Origin: Undaria pinnatifida
Taxonomy: Eukaryota > Sar > Phaeophyceae > Laminariales > Alariaceae
Length of the DNA stretch: 64,000 nucleotides
Direction: 5' to 3'
Assembly (NCBI GenBank): GCA_012845835.1
Contig: JABAKD010000024.1
Coordinates: forward strand, 8,025,103 to 8,089,102
The notes under the pieces were generated by a model. That model did not search any database, was not told the origin of the DNA, and saw only the letters and a program-made list of their open reading frames with translations. Shown piece by piece: positions 21,701-31,814 of this stretch; the first letter of the stretch is position 1, and each line of letters opens with the position of its first letter. Position numbers and translations under genes: made by a program.

Positions 21701-24700
21701 TGGAGTACCTGGTATGGTGATAAATGCTCATTTTATCTCCGACCAAGTGCAGCAGTTCGTGCCATTCAACGCAAACTGCTGGAATGTTCAGCGTGCCTGT
21801 GATTTACCTGCATATTGATGCCTGCTACGATCGCCGATTGTACATCCCACATGTCGACGCTTCCTTTAGATGCGCCGTATCCCACTCCTTACATGAGCGG
21901 CATTGCCGTCTCAAGCGCTGGTGTGTGCGACTAGCGCATTCCCTCTCCTCCTGGGGCGAGCTTGACCATCCCGGACGTTCATCCTCAACCTCTGTCTGAT
22001 TCCGCCAATCAAATAATTGGTTCGAGCCCGTTCTACGTGGTGGCCAGTCTAGTCAGCTATCCCGATATGGACCCTAACCCTTTGTCGCGTAAAGTTCTTG
22101 AGTATCCACATTACAGCGTAAGGACCGTGTGGGGGAGATGGTAGAGTTAGCGAGCGAGCTCCCAACTATGCCCAAAGGCAATTTCGGCTCTTTTTGTATC
22201 CTTCCACGGGAACGCCTCCTGGGCATGGCGAACCGTGACAAAAACCGCACCATTTTTTTTGCGAATAAAGGATGAAAAAGCACTTTAACGGCACCGAAGG
22301 GACCCCTTAAACACTCGCGACGTGTAGGTATGTCTGTCTCGGAGTTTGTTGCTACAGCTTCTTTTTTTTGTCTCTTAAGGGTGACGAATCGGCACAGACA
22401 CGTATGCTGGATGTCGGTGGGTGGAGAGAGCGGTTTAATCCAAAGCACACACATCAATCACACCTTATGTTCCACACTACAATGTAATATATTTTACGTT
22501 TAGACGGCGGTCCGTCGCAGGGCTGAGTGTCAGCGGTACTTGGAAAAAAGCTAAATTTGTTGTTAATGTGACTTTATTATTACTACGCGTTGAAAGAACA
22601 ACTGACAATATCCACAACAAAGAGAGGAAAAGGACGCAAAAAAAGCTCGCACGACCTGCTGTGAAAAAGATAATTCAAACCAAAATCAATCCCCAATGAA
22701 CAGAGGAAAGACAATTAGTTACGTGGTACCTGGTATCAGCGTATCGGGTACGAATAACACAGCAAAAGCCAAGCCAAAGAAGAAAATAGGAACTATAGCA
22801 GCAGTAGAAAAGAAAAGAAGAAATGGAAAACAAAGGAGAGTTCTGCCTGGATTGAGAAAAAAACCGAACAAAAAGACGAAAACAAATCAGAAAGCCGTAC
22901 AGCAATAACATCAAATAGAATAAGTTAACACGAACATATGTGGATACCAGGCCCTATTTCCTAGATTGTACCGCCTCCTTATCACTGTGATCCTTCAAGA
23001 CCATCCTGGCTTCTCGAGGCAGACTCTGGAGTGTTTCCTCATCGTTGACCCTCGAGAGTGCGGTTACGGACACAACCAACCTCGGTGTGTCTCCACACTT
23101 CCATTTACTGAAGAGAAACCTGCTAACGGACGGCAGTCCCACGCATACATGTACATGTATACTTGTCATTTTTTTTTTCTTCGGGCACATCTCTTCGTGC
23201 TCGCACCTTTGTCCGAAACGTCAGATGGGGTGAGCACAATTCGACCGTCGGGGTCACGTTGCCGGAGGTTTGGGCGCGATCCGTGCAGTGTGTCGCGCGT
23301 GGCAAGCTTTTAAAACTTTTTTGGCCTTACGCACACTTGAGGCAAATCCGCGGGTTTCCGCAACATCCCCGGGGATTGGGTTTCTGCATCCCCTATCTCC
23401 GTGTACGCACGTAAGATTTGGATGCAAACCACGTTTTTCTGCTCGTAGAGGGTAAACGTAGGCGTGTTTCCCTATTTTTTCACAGAGCACCGCGCTTCGA
23501 TACTGCCGCCCAGCAGCAGTCCAGCCCCCTAGCAGCAGCAGCCTGCAACTCTCTGCGCGTGTGACTGCTGTTGTATTAGCTGATTTCTTTGATCGGAGCC
23601 TGCGCTACCCGCCTCACGCCACTGCTTCCCGCTTCTGCTACTGCTACTGCTGCTTCTTCTGTCAAGTGTCGAGTGATCAAATGACATGCCGGCGTAAATT
23701 GTAAAGATCGTTTGAAAATCATATTAGTACTAGAACGGTTTCTCATATATATGTTCATGTTGGTGTACTTCGTATATGAAATCGTGCCATACCAAGAGAG
23801 CACAACGCTACAGCTCTGCCGCACTGCAGCAGCGGTAGGCAACACCATTTATGCAAGATCGCAGATGACAGACAGCAGACAGCATGCGGAGAGCACTACG
23901 CTACAACCCTGCCGCACAGCAGCAGCGGTAGGCAACACCATTTATATGCGCGCGGCGTGTCCTCGCTATGCTGCGGCGAGTGGCTTGTGTCGGAGCCCGT
24001 CATTTGTCACCCCACCATACTGCACGTTTCTGCTGTACATAGGAACCTTTAAAAATAGTAATACCTGGTAATTTAGATACCAACCAACCCATCCTTCTAC
24101 ATTTACGTCAGCAGAGGCAGTTTTTTTACGAGTATTTTTTTTTTTTTTTTTTTGCGAAGATCGCAAAAATGACAAACAGCAGCAGACATACGGAGAGCAA
24201 AACGCTACTACCGTGGTAGGACCATATGCGCGTGCCGTATCCTCTTCTTCCTGCGGCGAGTTGCTTTTGTCATATCCTGCCACGTATTGTCCTCTTGCTC
24301 CCTCGTTCTCAATAGGTGCTATTTACGTAGTGTTCTACAGTGAGCCGCATCCCACGCCACACGTGCCCCTTCTCGCTTCCTGGCGGTCCCTAACCTGGAG
24401 ATCGAAGTGTGACGCTCTTCTCGAAATCATACGTATCATATATTGTAAAATGTTTGTGTGTTGTGTGTATTTTCTCAACAACAGATCGGTCGTGGGCACG
24501 TCTAACTCGAGTACCCAAAAAGTGCTAATGGTGCTGCTGTTGACACCCAAGAAGTACTGCGGGTAAAATGCCAATTCATTATTTTTCCGGGCAAGTTTTT
24601 TTGGTATGTACAAACAAATGCAATGGCCATTGCGTCCGGTAGTGATAATAATCATGTGTCCTGCGCCACTCCCCTAGGCTCTTCCCGGAGGCGAACCTTG

Positions 24701-27700
24701 TATCATTTTAAAAAAGGAAACTCTGCCTGACTCTGCGAGGCTCGAACTCACGTTCTCAAACTCAAAGTCTGTCTTCTTGACCATTTGACCATAATACCAA
24801 CGACCCACGCACGGACCATTCCGAAAACATGATTTTCCCGTCGGCCATGAAGAGCTGAGGACGGCTGAGAGGTGGGATAATATGCCGAGGGCAACCTCCG
24901 GAGTGCCCGGCATCGCAGTAAGTGCTTCTATGCCTGGGATGTTTGAAAAATTTACGATTGCAGATGTGAATGTCGATCCTGCTGTACTTATAGCTGGGTA
25001 CTGGCGTAGTATTAACTGCCAGTACAGGTATACCGGCAGTATATTTACATCGGTCGAGATCACCAGTATAGTTGAACAGTATACTGAAAATTATAGAAGC
25101 TTGAGCGCGCCTCACAACACGCCGTCCATGAAACGGGAAACCTCACAACTGAAGAACAAGTGATGAATAAACGAGGGAGGAAGGACAGGGGTGGTGCGGG
25201 AAATTAGCTCTTGATGGTCGAGTTAATATTTCCCGCTATTAATACCAACTTCGGCACACGTATGCCCCGGATTGTGACAGGAAGTAAAACAAATCGCATC
25301 CGGCGGAGGGCCCTCGCCAGCCGAGAGGGATGCAATAGTAATTTGTTCGAGGTAGTCTTTGCCCGGAAAGCTCGGAATGAGGCCGACTCCTCTGATCAAC
25401 TGCCACTTTTCTGTCAAGAAAATAGGAGCATGAGCCACCCCGACAATTTGCCACTGTGCCCTTCGAGTGGCGGGAAACTGGTGTTGGCACTGTTCCGAGA
25501 GCAGTCGGACTCATGCCGAGATGAGCCAGCTCGCTTTCCGGTGCCATTTGTTTTTTAATGTACGCAAAGCTCCGCTTGAAACCTCGGGGGGGAAATATCG
25601 CATACAAAACAGCCCAACGTTCTCCTATTTAGCCTTCGTGTAATCCTAAACCTTACCTGGCACATTCAAGCCGCTACGTATTTTGTTTGTCGGGACCAGT
25701 CGTACCTCGTACTCATATGATCATATGACACGGATGTCATCGTGTTGTTTGGAATCCATCCGCAGATGAAGGGGGAGCGGGGCGAGGGCGGGATCGTTTA
25801 CAGCTGCTGCTGAAAGAAACAAGCGAAGTCAACCTGGAGGACGTGAAGAAATACGACGACGCAGACGATGCCGACAGTGGCGACGATTTGGACAGCAGCG
25901 ACTCGGATGACTCCGGTGACGATGAAGAGGCCCTGGAGAAGGAACTCGAAAAAATCAGGAAGGAGCGCGAAGAGGCGCGAAAAAAGAAGGTGCGCGACGA
26001 ACCATATGCGACGATCACACCTTCTGTACAGTATATCGCAGTCGGCGCGCGCAAAGACTTGCGAATGCCTCGTGCTTTTGTGTCCGTATATGGCTGTAGG
26101 CGTGATAGCGGCCAATGCACGAGTGCGCTGCAGTATCACTATTTGGTACCAGGTATTTTTATTATTTATATTCAGCGGACGCATATTCAGAGGCTGATGC
26201 TATCCGTTGGTGAGTACGATACTCCCCAACTCTTGGCATGCGTAACCTGGCGTTTGTATTTGTATGTTGTTTAGAAATTGTTGCGTTCGAGTGCACTCGT
26301 CTAAATCCACTGTATGATTTTTTCCTTCTTAAGCAGGTGTTTATATGCATGGCGTTTTCTGACATGTCGGTATACCTCTATTAATAACAGCTTGATAGCT
26401 GCTGGCTTCAAATACGTGACGACCGTTTGGGGAGGGGAAGTGGCGTTTACGATGTGAAGTAATGTTCCATGACGTTATAGCATCGGCCACACGAAGTAAG
26501 GCGTGCTGGATGTCGATTTTAATGTCAGGAACCGGAATGCTCGTGCCCGGTACAATTCAAGGGGTTGTGCGACACTTATATAATTGAAGAAGTTGTAGCA
26601 TGAACTAGTGGTGCTGCTTGCGCGTCCATGCTATTATTGTTTACGTATGATGAGATCGCACTTTTCGTGTTGGGCGTTTTGTTGTAAACCCGAATCCCCC
26701 CAAAAGGTTGATATACTTCTAATAGTTGACTTCAGCGTCCTTTTTTGCACGCCCGCTTTGTGCCCTCAGTCTCCCCGGTCACGAGCTTGTACGTCGGGTT
26801 GTCGTACTTGTATTGTTATTGTCGGTATATTCGTGCGATATAGTACTAAACACTTTTCTGGGCTTTCTATTGGTCCATTCCCCTGTTGCTGCTGACCGCA
26901 GGAACGCGAGGAAGCTGAAGATGAAGAGAAGAGGAAACAGGTGAGCCGTATGACAAGTAACTGGGAAATATCTGGTAAGTGACCCTCTTGTGAGGCGTGC
27001 TACGGCATGGGTTGCAATTTTTAATCCCGACTAATTGTTTGACGGAGCTCAACGGAGAAGCTACTGAATTTTGTTTGGATCCGATGTGCCTTCTACAAAG
27101 ATAGTATTCATTATATGTCTGGCCCATGAGTTTGTATGCCAGGCTTGTAGCTGACAACGTCAAAATAGGCTGTTTTTTTTTCTCACACTTTTACTTTCCA
27201 GCTTCTGGACAAGCCGTGGTCACAGGTGTCGTCCCTTCTTCCCCCCGGTTCTTGCCTTCAATTTTTATCGCGCATAGGGTTCAGCAATCCCACTGCTCGT
27301 CGATTTTTCATCGAGTGTTGCTAACTCACGCTCTTGCGCTTTCCGCAAGACAGTTTATGCACAAGAAAAAGTCCCAACGAATTTATACGAGTATGCACTC
27401 GGCGGGGCTCGAACTCACGAAACTGACCTATACCAGACTCGAGGATAACCTGATACGCCACCGGTACGACCGGTATCAGGCTGTAATTAATGGATGAGGT
27501 AAAGAGCTGGAGGGAGGAGCCCCAGAAAATGCAAGCACCACCCCTACGGTAGCACACGTGGTTGGGGCATGTAAACGTTATACTAGCGATGGCACAAGGG
27601 ACATCGCTAATTTTGAGCCACGGCAAGCTCCCAGACAGCTATCAATGATGTGATGAACCATGCCAGGCACGGCCACGGAGTTATGGCATTCTAAAGCAAA

Positions 27701-28345
27701 GCTCAGCTGCTGACATGTTTTGGCCTAAATGGGGGCATTTTTTGTGTGGCAGCAACGTGCCCCACAAACGAGAGGGTAGTGTACTCATGCCCAAGCTGAC
27801 GCTTCGTATTCCTCTTTCGACGCTCAGGAAGCCGCCATGACCGGAAACATTCTGCTCACCCAAAGCAACAGCTCGCAAGTCAAGCGACGGTGAGAACTTT
27901 GAATAGCTGTACTGCAATGTATTTTTCGGTTACTTGTGTCGCCACACGCGTACGTACCCGTTGTGTTCAAACGTGTCTCGCACGAGTACACGTCTCATGT
28001 TCCACGTTGCACGCTTGTTTCGCCCTCCATCGGGTACGATTTGATCTGTCAATACTCCATGTGTATCAAGAGTGTTTACGTGGTATTTATTGCAACTAAC
28101 ATTCGATATTGCGAGGTTCTGCCATGAAGGTAGAGAAGGGTCATGTTTGTTTGCTAAACTGTTAGTACGGACGTCACTTCCAACACCAATACACCAATAC
28201 TGCGTCGCCTTTGGCACCCAGGTGGAATGACGATGTCGTGTTCAAGGGGCAAGCAAGGACGGAACCGGAGACGAAGAAGAGATTCGTGAACGATACGATT
28301 CGTAACGACTTCCATAGAAACTTCCTCACGAAGTACATGAAGTAA
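9800..28345 (+). CDS. CWC15: Spliceosome-associated protein CWC15, six exons
   Basis: CWC15 is a small component of the Prp19-associated (NTC) part of the spliceosome and acts in the nucleus in pre-mRNA splicing. Exons: 9800-9875, 10136-10312, 25766-25989, 26902-26940, 27828-27889, 28222-28345. All introns are GT-AG and all phases agree (1,1,0,0,2). The 233-residue product matches the family length of about 230. Family hallmarks, in order: start [23 protein letters not shown], equivalent to the SRDLPSHTKIKYR block; an acidic Asp/Ser/Glu stretch (about 107-133) running into the [16 protein letters not shown] helix; then [13 protein letters not shown]; and a C-terminal [17 protein letters not shown]. 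Intron 2 is about 15.5 kb and packed with transposons; intron 4 carries a SINE. The start ATG is the family's conserved one. Confidence 0.93.
10379..10401 (+). repeat. Interstitial telomere-like (TTAGGG)n
   Basis: Nearly four TTAGGG units sit in CWC15 intron 2, directly at the left edge of a dispersed repeat (10402 onward). The second copy of that repeat, at 13375, lacks them. Confidence 0.75.
10860..11164 (+). mobile_element. tRNA-like SINE, copy 2 (full length)
   Basis: Complete copy of about 305 bp: tRNA-like head CCGGTCGCCCCGGTGG with box-A-like TGGCATATCAGG and box-B-like GAGTTCGAATCCC, then the body, then an A-rich tail. A second partial SINE head (about 11165-11196) follows immediately. 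Confidence 0.8.
11867..12161 (+). mobile_element. tRNA-like SINE, copy 3 (5'-shortened)
   Basis: Begins within the head (ATCCTCGAGCCTGG) and continues through box B, body and A-rich end. It differs from copy 2 by a short duplication near the 3' end (GTGACCAGTGAACACGG). Confidence 0.8.
12439..13248. mobile_element. PIF/Harbinger-like MITE, complete
   Basis: The terminal inverted repeats of about 40 bp begin GGGCCC and share ATTAACGAGGAACTTGCC and AAATCGAATTTCG. A 3-bp TTA duplication flanks the element (12436-12438 and 13249-13251). TWA target duplications and GGG-starting ends are typical of PIF/Harbinger. The element is 810 bp with a GC-rich core and AT-rich arms. It encodes no transposase, so it is non-autonomous. 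A truncated relative lies at 523-939. Confidence 0.8.
13375..14368 (+). repeat. Dispersed repeat R1, copy B (interrupted by a SINE)
   Basis: Second copy of the repeat at 10402-12400. The homologous parts are 13375-13911 and about 14222-14368. SINE copy 4 lies between them. Copy A reads straight through the corresponding point (TACTTGCAATACTATGAACT, about 12249-12268), so it is an empty site. Confidence 0.75.
13912..14220 (-). mobile_element. tRNA-like SINE, copy 4
   Basis: Full-length copy in reverse orientation with a T-rich left end (poly-A of the element) and the tRNA-like head at the right (CGCCACCGGGGCGACCGG). Inserted within repeat R1 copy B. Confidence 0.8.
14373..15161. mobile_element. 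Inverted-repeat DNA transposon with GGTGTGATA subterminal motifs
   Basis: The ends are inverted: CTACATGAGAAACTACACCC at the left and the complement of CTACATAAGAAACCACACCC at the right. Many GGTGTGATA/GGTGTGGTA motifs crowd both subterminal regions. A minus-strand ORF starting at 14900 ([20 protein letters not shown], then [10 protein letters not shown]) could be the N-terminus of a lost transposase. The rest is Ala-rich low complexity. Superfamily and target duplication are undetermined. Confidence 0.55.
15390..15730. repeat. Degenerate palindromic tandem repeat, block 1
   Basis: Repeating modules of about 40 and 110 bp are built from TACCTTACCTAAGTTTTAGG and TAGGTACGATAGGTACG followed by CCAATACTTATCCGGGTATA. 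Nested GGTACC-type palindromes make each unit self-complementary. Noncoding. Confidence 0.65.
16485..16790. repeat. Degenerate palindromic tandem repeat, block 2
   Basis: Same module as 15390-15730, in the same orientation, separated by about 750 bp of unrelated sequence. Confidence 0.65.
18470..18498. repeat. 12-bp palindrome
   Basis: Arms GGTACCCGGTAT and ATACCGGGTACC are perfectly complementary around a 5-base spacer. It lies in a stretch dense with TACCAGGTA-like motifs. Confidence 0.8.
19436..19860. repeat. Diverged tandem duplication
   Basis: 19436-19600 and 19681-19860 share an order of blocks around ACCATGCTG(G)GGACCTCCACC and AACAACGTACATC-like sequence. The spacer holds a C-rich run. 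Confidence 0.5.
23798..24275. repeat. Three copies of an approximately 95-bp unit
   Basis: Units at 23798, 23891 and 24163 share GAGCACTACGCTACA, GGTAGGCAACACCATTTATA and CTGCGGCGAGT...TTGTC. The third copy is separated from the second by a T-run and a TACCTGGTA motif. Confidence 0.55.
24721..24800 (-). other. tRNA-like arm (pseudo-tRNA or SINE head)
   Basis: On the minus strand a complete T-arm (GUGAG-UUCGAGC-CUCGC) lies about 50 bases after a box-A-like ATGGTCAAATGG. No acceptor stem pairs, so I do not call a functional tRNA. Confidence 0.35.
27171..27473 (-). mobile_element. tRNA-like SINE, copy 5 (in CWC15 intron 4)
   Basis: Full-length reverse-orientation copy with a T-rich left end and head complement at the right. 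It lies wholly within the 887-bp intron between CWC15 exons 4 and 5, antisense to the gene. Confidence 0.8.
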
Positions 28346-30316
28346 CGACGCCTGCCATGGTCGTGTGATGTTTATTTCTCCGCCTGCGGGAGGACTTAAC
28401 AAGAGCGAAAAGCGGCATCGCACCTTGCTGTACAGTTTTTTTTTTTGTAGCATGTACGTGGAATTGGTTTGTAGGACAAAGCGCGGCGGCAGGGCTTCTC
28501 TGGACTTGGCCCAAAAATGCAGTTTTTCGAACAGAATGTCAGTTCTTCGCACAATCGATCTTGGGGCGTAATGAAGATGTGGCGCTCTTACTCGTGGTCA
28601 GACGTTGTTGCCTTGAGGCACGATTGCCGTCGGAAACTTCTTGCAAGATGTCAAAACATACTGCCACGGCGATGGAAGGTGCCCTGAAATAGCAATGCTA
28701 AACAGAGACAGGTAGTCCCTAACGCTCTGGTGCGCTGCTCGAAGCCCCCGTCCCCGAATCATGAGTTTATACTACTGCAAGACTTGTGCGCTGACGCGCA
28801 ACGCGAAGTAACGCGATGCCATGACCATTGGACAATGAAAGGGTCGGACGAATCGAACGTGCTGTTTGGTCATGATGTTAGCCCTCATTTAATACCTGAA
28901 ACCTACCAGGTACGTACGTGCGTAACAGGGCTGACCGCTGCCGCCGCGACACAAAACTAAACAAAATGCGATGTGAACACCTATTCTACAGCAGTGGCCT
29001 TGATTCGAAGGATTTTGCATTCGACAATGCAATGTGCAGCGCGAGTAAGAAAACAGCGCAGCGGAGACTGAAAACTAAACCAAGACTGGACGAAAAAGAG
29101 AAAACGCACAACGCACGACGAAAACGTAAAATATATGTACAAAAGGTTGCTACGACTCAGAAAGCACGCCGCCTGGAAACCAAGCTCAATATTTCCACTG
29201 ACATACAGTACTGTTTGTTGCATTTCCGTCCGACGGCAACCCCCCTCAACCACTTCCAAAGAAACATCGAAAGATAACCCGCTATCCACAGCAATGACTG
29301 CTACACTTGTGATTTAAATGCATTAGGTTGCAACAATTGCGCGCGCGTTCCGACGTGCAGAAGAAGGCTGGTGTTGCCCTGCTGGTCGATACTGCCATCC
29401 GACGGTGCGGAGAAATGCTCCCGTGCCGCCTCGCTTCATTCACTGTCCCTGTGTAGTAGCGCTACGTGTAATACCTTATCCCAATACAGAGTACGTAAGA
29501 GCAACAGAGTATTACTAACAAGTGGTCCCTCTGTGGGTAGTGCTGGATGTGCCAGCTGGAAATACCTGTCACGGCGACTATAACACCGCCTCATGTACAG
29601 CCACTACTGGTTGCTCCCTGCTGCGCCAAGCGATTATTTAGGCGCTTTATCAGGCAACCGGCACCACAGAGGGATCACTATAATAACCATACCTCTACTG
29701 AACGTACAGTATTCATTCCTTGTGTAAATCGTACAATGCGCCTGTAAAATGTGGCGAGCTATACTTTTTCCCCACCCCACCCCCCACCGGAGGACAAACG
29801 GAAAACGTACTCGTCGTATATATTATATATGACACAACCTACTGTAAGAATGTCAGCCTTTGATGATTGATTTTGATTGGTATGGATATGTTGATGTTGA
29901 TGTGATGTAACATGTTGCGTTCAGACGTTCAGACCGGAACGCAAATGAGTTGAATGCTTAATATCAGCGTATGGCAAATAAATGTACCAGTAGTATCGTA
30001 CATGATTAAATGTGGCGGAACATCTCGCTAAACGCTGTATTCACAGCACCGGTGTAGTCGCGTATCGCGCATGATGCGTTGTTTTGTGTTGCAGACGTAG
30101 CACTGAATGCTGCAATCTCAGGATCGATACAAACAAATGCCCAAAAATTAGCAATGAACGGCCCGTCGAGTACCGTAAAGCAATCTTAGTTGGTAATATA
30201 GTCTATACCAGGAAATTATTCGTAAGATATTAATAGGTCAAAGTTAAAATATGGACCTAAACGGAAACATGACTTTTTTTCTAGAGTGCAACCACGTACA
30301 TGTCAACCAGTTAAAA
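28346..30316. other. Intergenic, downstream of CWC15
   Basis: No coding exon is recognised. ORFs are short and overlap. It contains a TACCAGGTA motif near 28911 and the probable CWC15 3' UTR. Confidence 0.4.
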
Positions 30317-30793
30317 TAGGTCGTGGCGCGCAACACGCCTTAACACGCGCTTCGAGGCGTGTTGCGCACCCCGCAGGGCCTCCGGAGGGGAGCCGGCGGC
30401 CAAAATTCGGCGATTGTCCTCATTTTCAGGTTGATTCAGGAATAATCCAGCGTATTTCGCTACAACAATCGTACGAAAAACATTTCTAGGGGGCATCCAA
30501 GGCATATTTAATATTCTTTGTGCTATACCAGCAAGATGCAATACCTATGAGCCTGCTTGCGTCGAAGAAAAAGGCCAGAGAACAGCCACAATTTTGTTTT
30601 GCCTATAATAATTTTATAGACCCCCCCCAAAAATCGCCTCTAGCGAAAGGTGCGCAATAAAACAAACGCCTGCGGCGATTCTTCTTGTACGCATAGAAAA
30701 CGTGTTGCGCAAGCGCGCAACACGCCTGCGGCGCGTGTTGCGGATATCGGCATTTCTTAAAAAAAACGCGCCAGCGCAACGCCGCACCACCTA
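30317..30793. mobile_element. Candidate MITE with GC hairpins
   Basis: Imperfect inverted ends: TAGGTCGTGGCGCGCAAC at the left and the complement of TAGGTGGTGCGGCGTTGCG at the right. Subterminal hairpins occur inside: GCGCAACACGCC with GGCGTGTTGCGC (30328-30369) and CGTGTTGCGC with GCGCAACACG (about 30701-30728). Noncoding. No clear target duplication is seen. Confidence 0.4.
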
Positions 30794-31547
30794 ATTTATT
30801 TCGTGATGTGAAGACGTCAGCCACCCAGCCAACCATCTCTATTCGCCTTGTACAGCGCCCACCAAAAACAATCAATGCTGCCGTACCTATCTATGCAGTA
30901 CTACAAACTTGCGCCGGGGTGAGTGCGCAAACCATGTTAAGCGGTTGGGTAGCATTTCGTGGCGGTGCACACAGTTGTATCAAACCACCTGGCTGCTCCA
31001 CCGTATATAAAGGATAGCTGGTGCCGATTCATGTCCATAATGGATATGGATCTTGCGGTGGGTATAACGGATTACTGGTTGGTGCCGATCCATATCCACC
31101 CACGTATGAAACCCAAGGATGGAACAACTGTAGAATGCCCTCTGAAGCAACAATAGCTGGGCTGTACTTTTTTTTTTACATAGAAGTGCTTCGTGGACTC
31201 TGCAGCAGTGCAGCAGTGCAACAGCGCAACCCATGCAAGTGCGGGGATGCGATGACGGCAATATTATTTACGTACCTACGCCAACCAACATTAGAAAAGC
31301 ACAGCCACAAGAGATATCTGAGGGGATTCGGAAAAATCCAACTGTCACTCTGCGTTATTATCTCGCTATTGCCGACCTGGCATATCCACGCTATCCACGC
31401 TGGCACACTGCCTTATTCTCGCTGACACCTATCGCGCTGCCTGTAGTTACGCGATGTCTCCATCCTTCGCCAGAAATCGAAACAAAACAGCCATCCTAGT
31501 CGAGCTTAGGGTGTTTTTCAACTACAAGGTACCAGGTATTATATAGC

Positions 31548-31766
31548 AAAAGGCCAAAAACTTGCCAATTCGGAAAAATAAACAAAAAACTCTCGGAAAT
31601 ATCAAATGCTCGTATTGCAGCAAAATAAAAAAACGTAATTTGACAACGAAGGACTCCATTAATAGGAAAAATCCCCCAAAAACTCAAGCCAACACATGCC
31701 TATTTATGGTGAAAGTTCAAATTAAATTTCCATACTACGGCCATTTGGCAAGTTTTTGGCTGTTTT
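31548..31766. mobile_element. Candidate short MITE
   Basis: Inverted ends share GCCAAAAACTTGCCAA (about 31553-31568 and 31745-31760), with AAAA runs outside them. The AT-rich interior has no coding capacity. The ends resemble the AAAGTTTTTGGCCAAAC repeat at 1758 and 61598. Confidence 0.45.
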
Positions 31767-31814
31767 AGTTGTCGTTAAAAACGGGCCTTACAATCACTAA
31801 TGACGTCTATCATG

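Larger units (their letters stand above)
16800..25765. other. Remaining CWC15 intron 2, no gene recognised
   Basis: ORFs on both strands stay under 170 codons and none shows a family motif or a consistent exon chain. Structures seen: a 12-bp-arm palindrome at 18470-18498, a diverged duplication at 19436-19600 and 19681-19860, three copies of an approximately 95-bp unit (23798, 23891, 24163), and a tRNA-like arm at about 24721-24790. An embedded gene cannot be excluded. Confidence 0.5.

Noticed and set aside
22696-22908. Lysine-rich plus-strand ORF of 70 codons
   Set aside because: Composition follows an A-rich intronic stretch; no splice sites or motif support it.
24721-24800. tRNA gene on the minus strand
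   Set aside because: Only the T-arm pairs well; no acceptor or anticodon stem can be formed.
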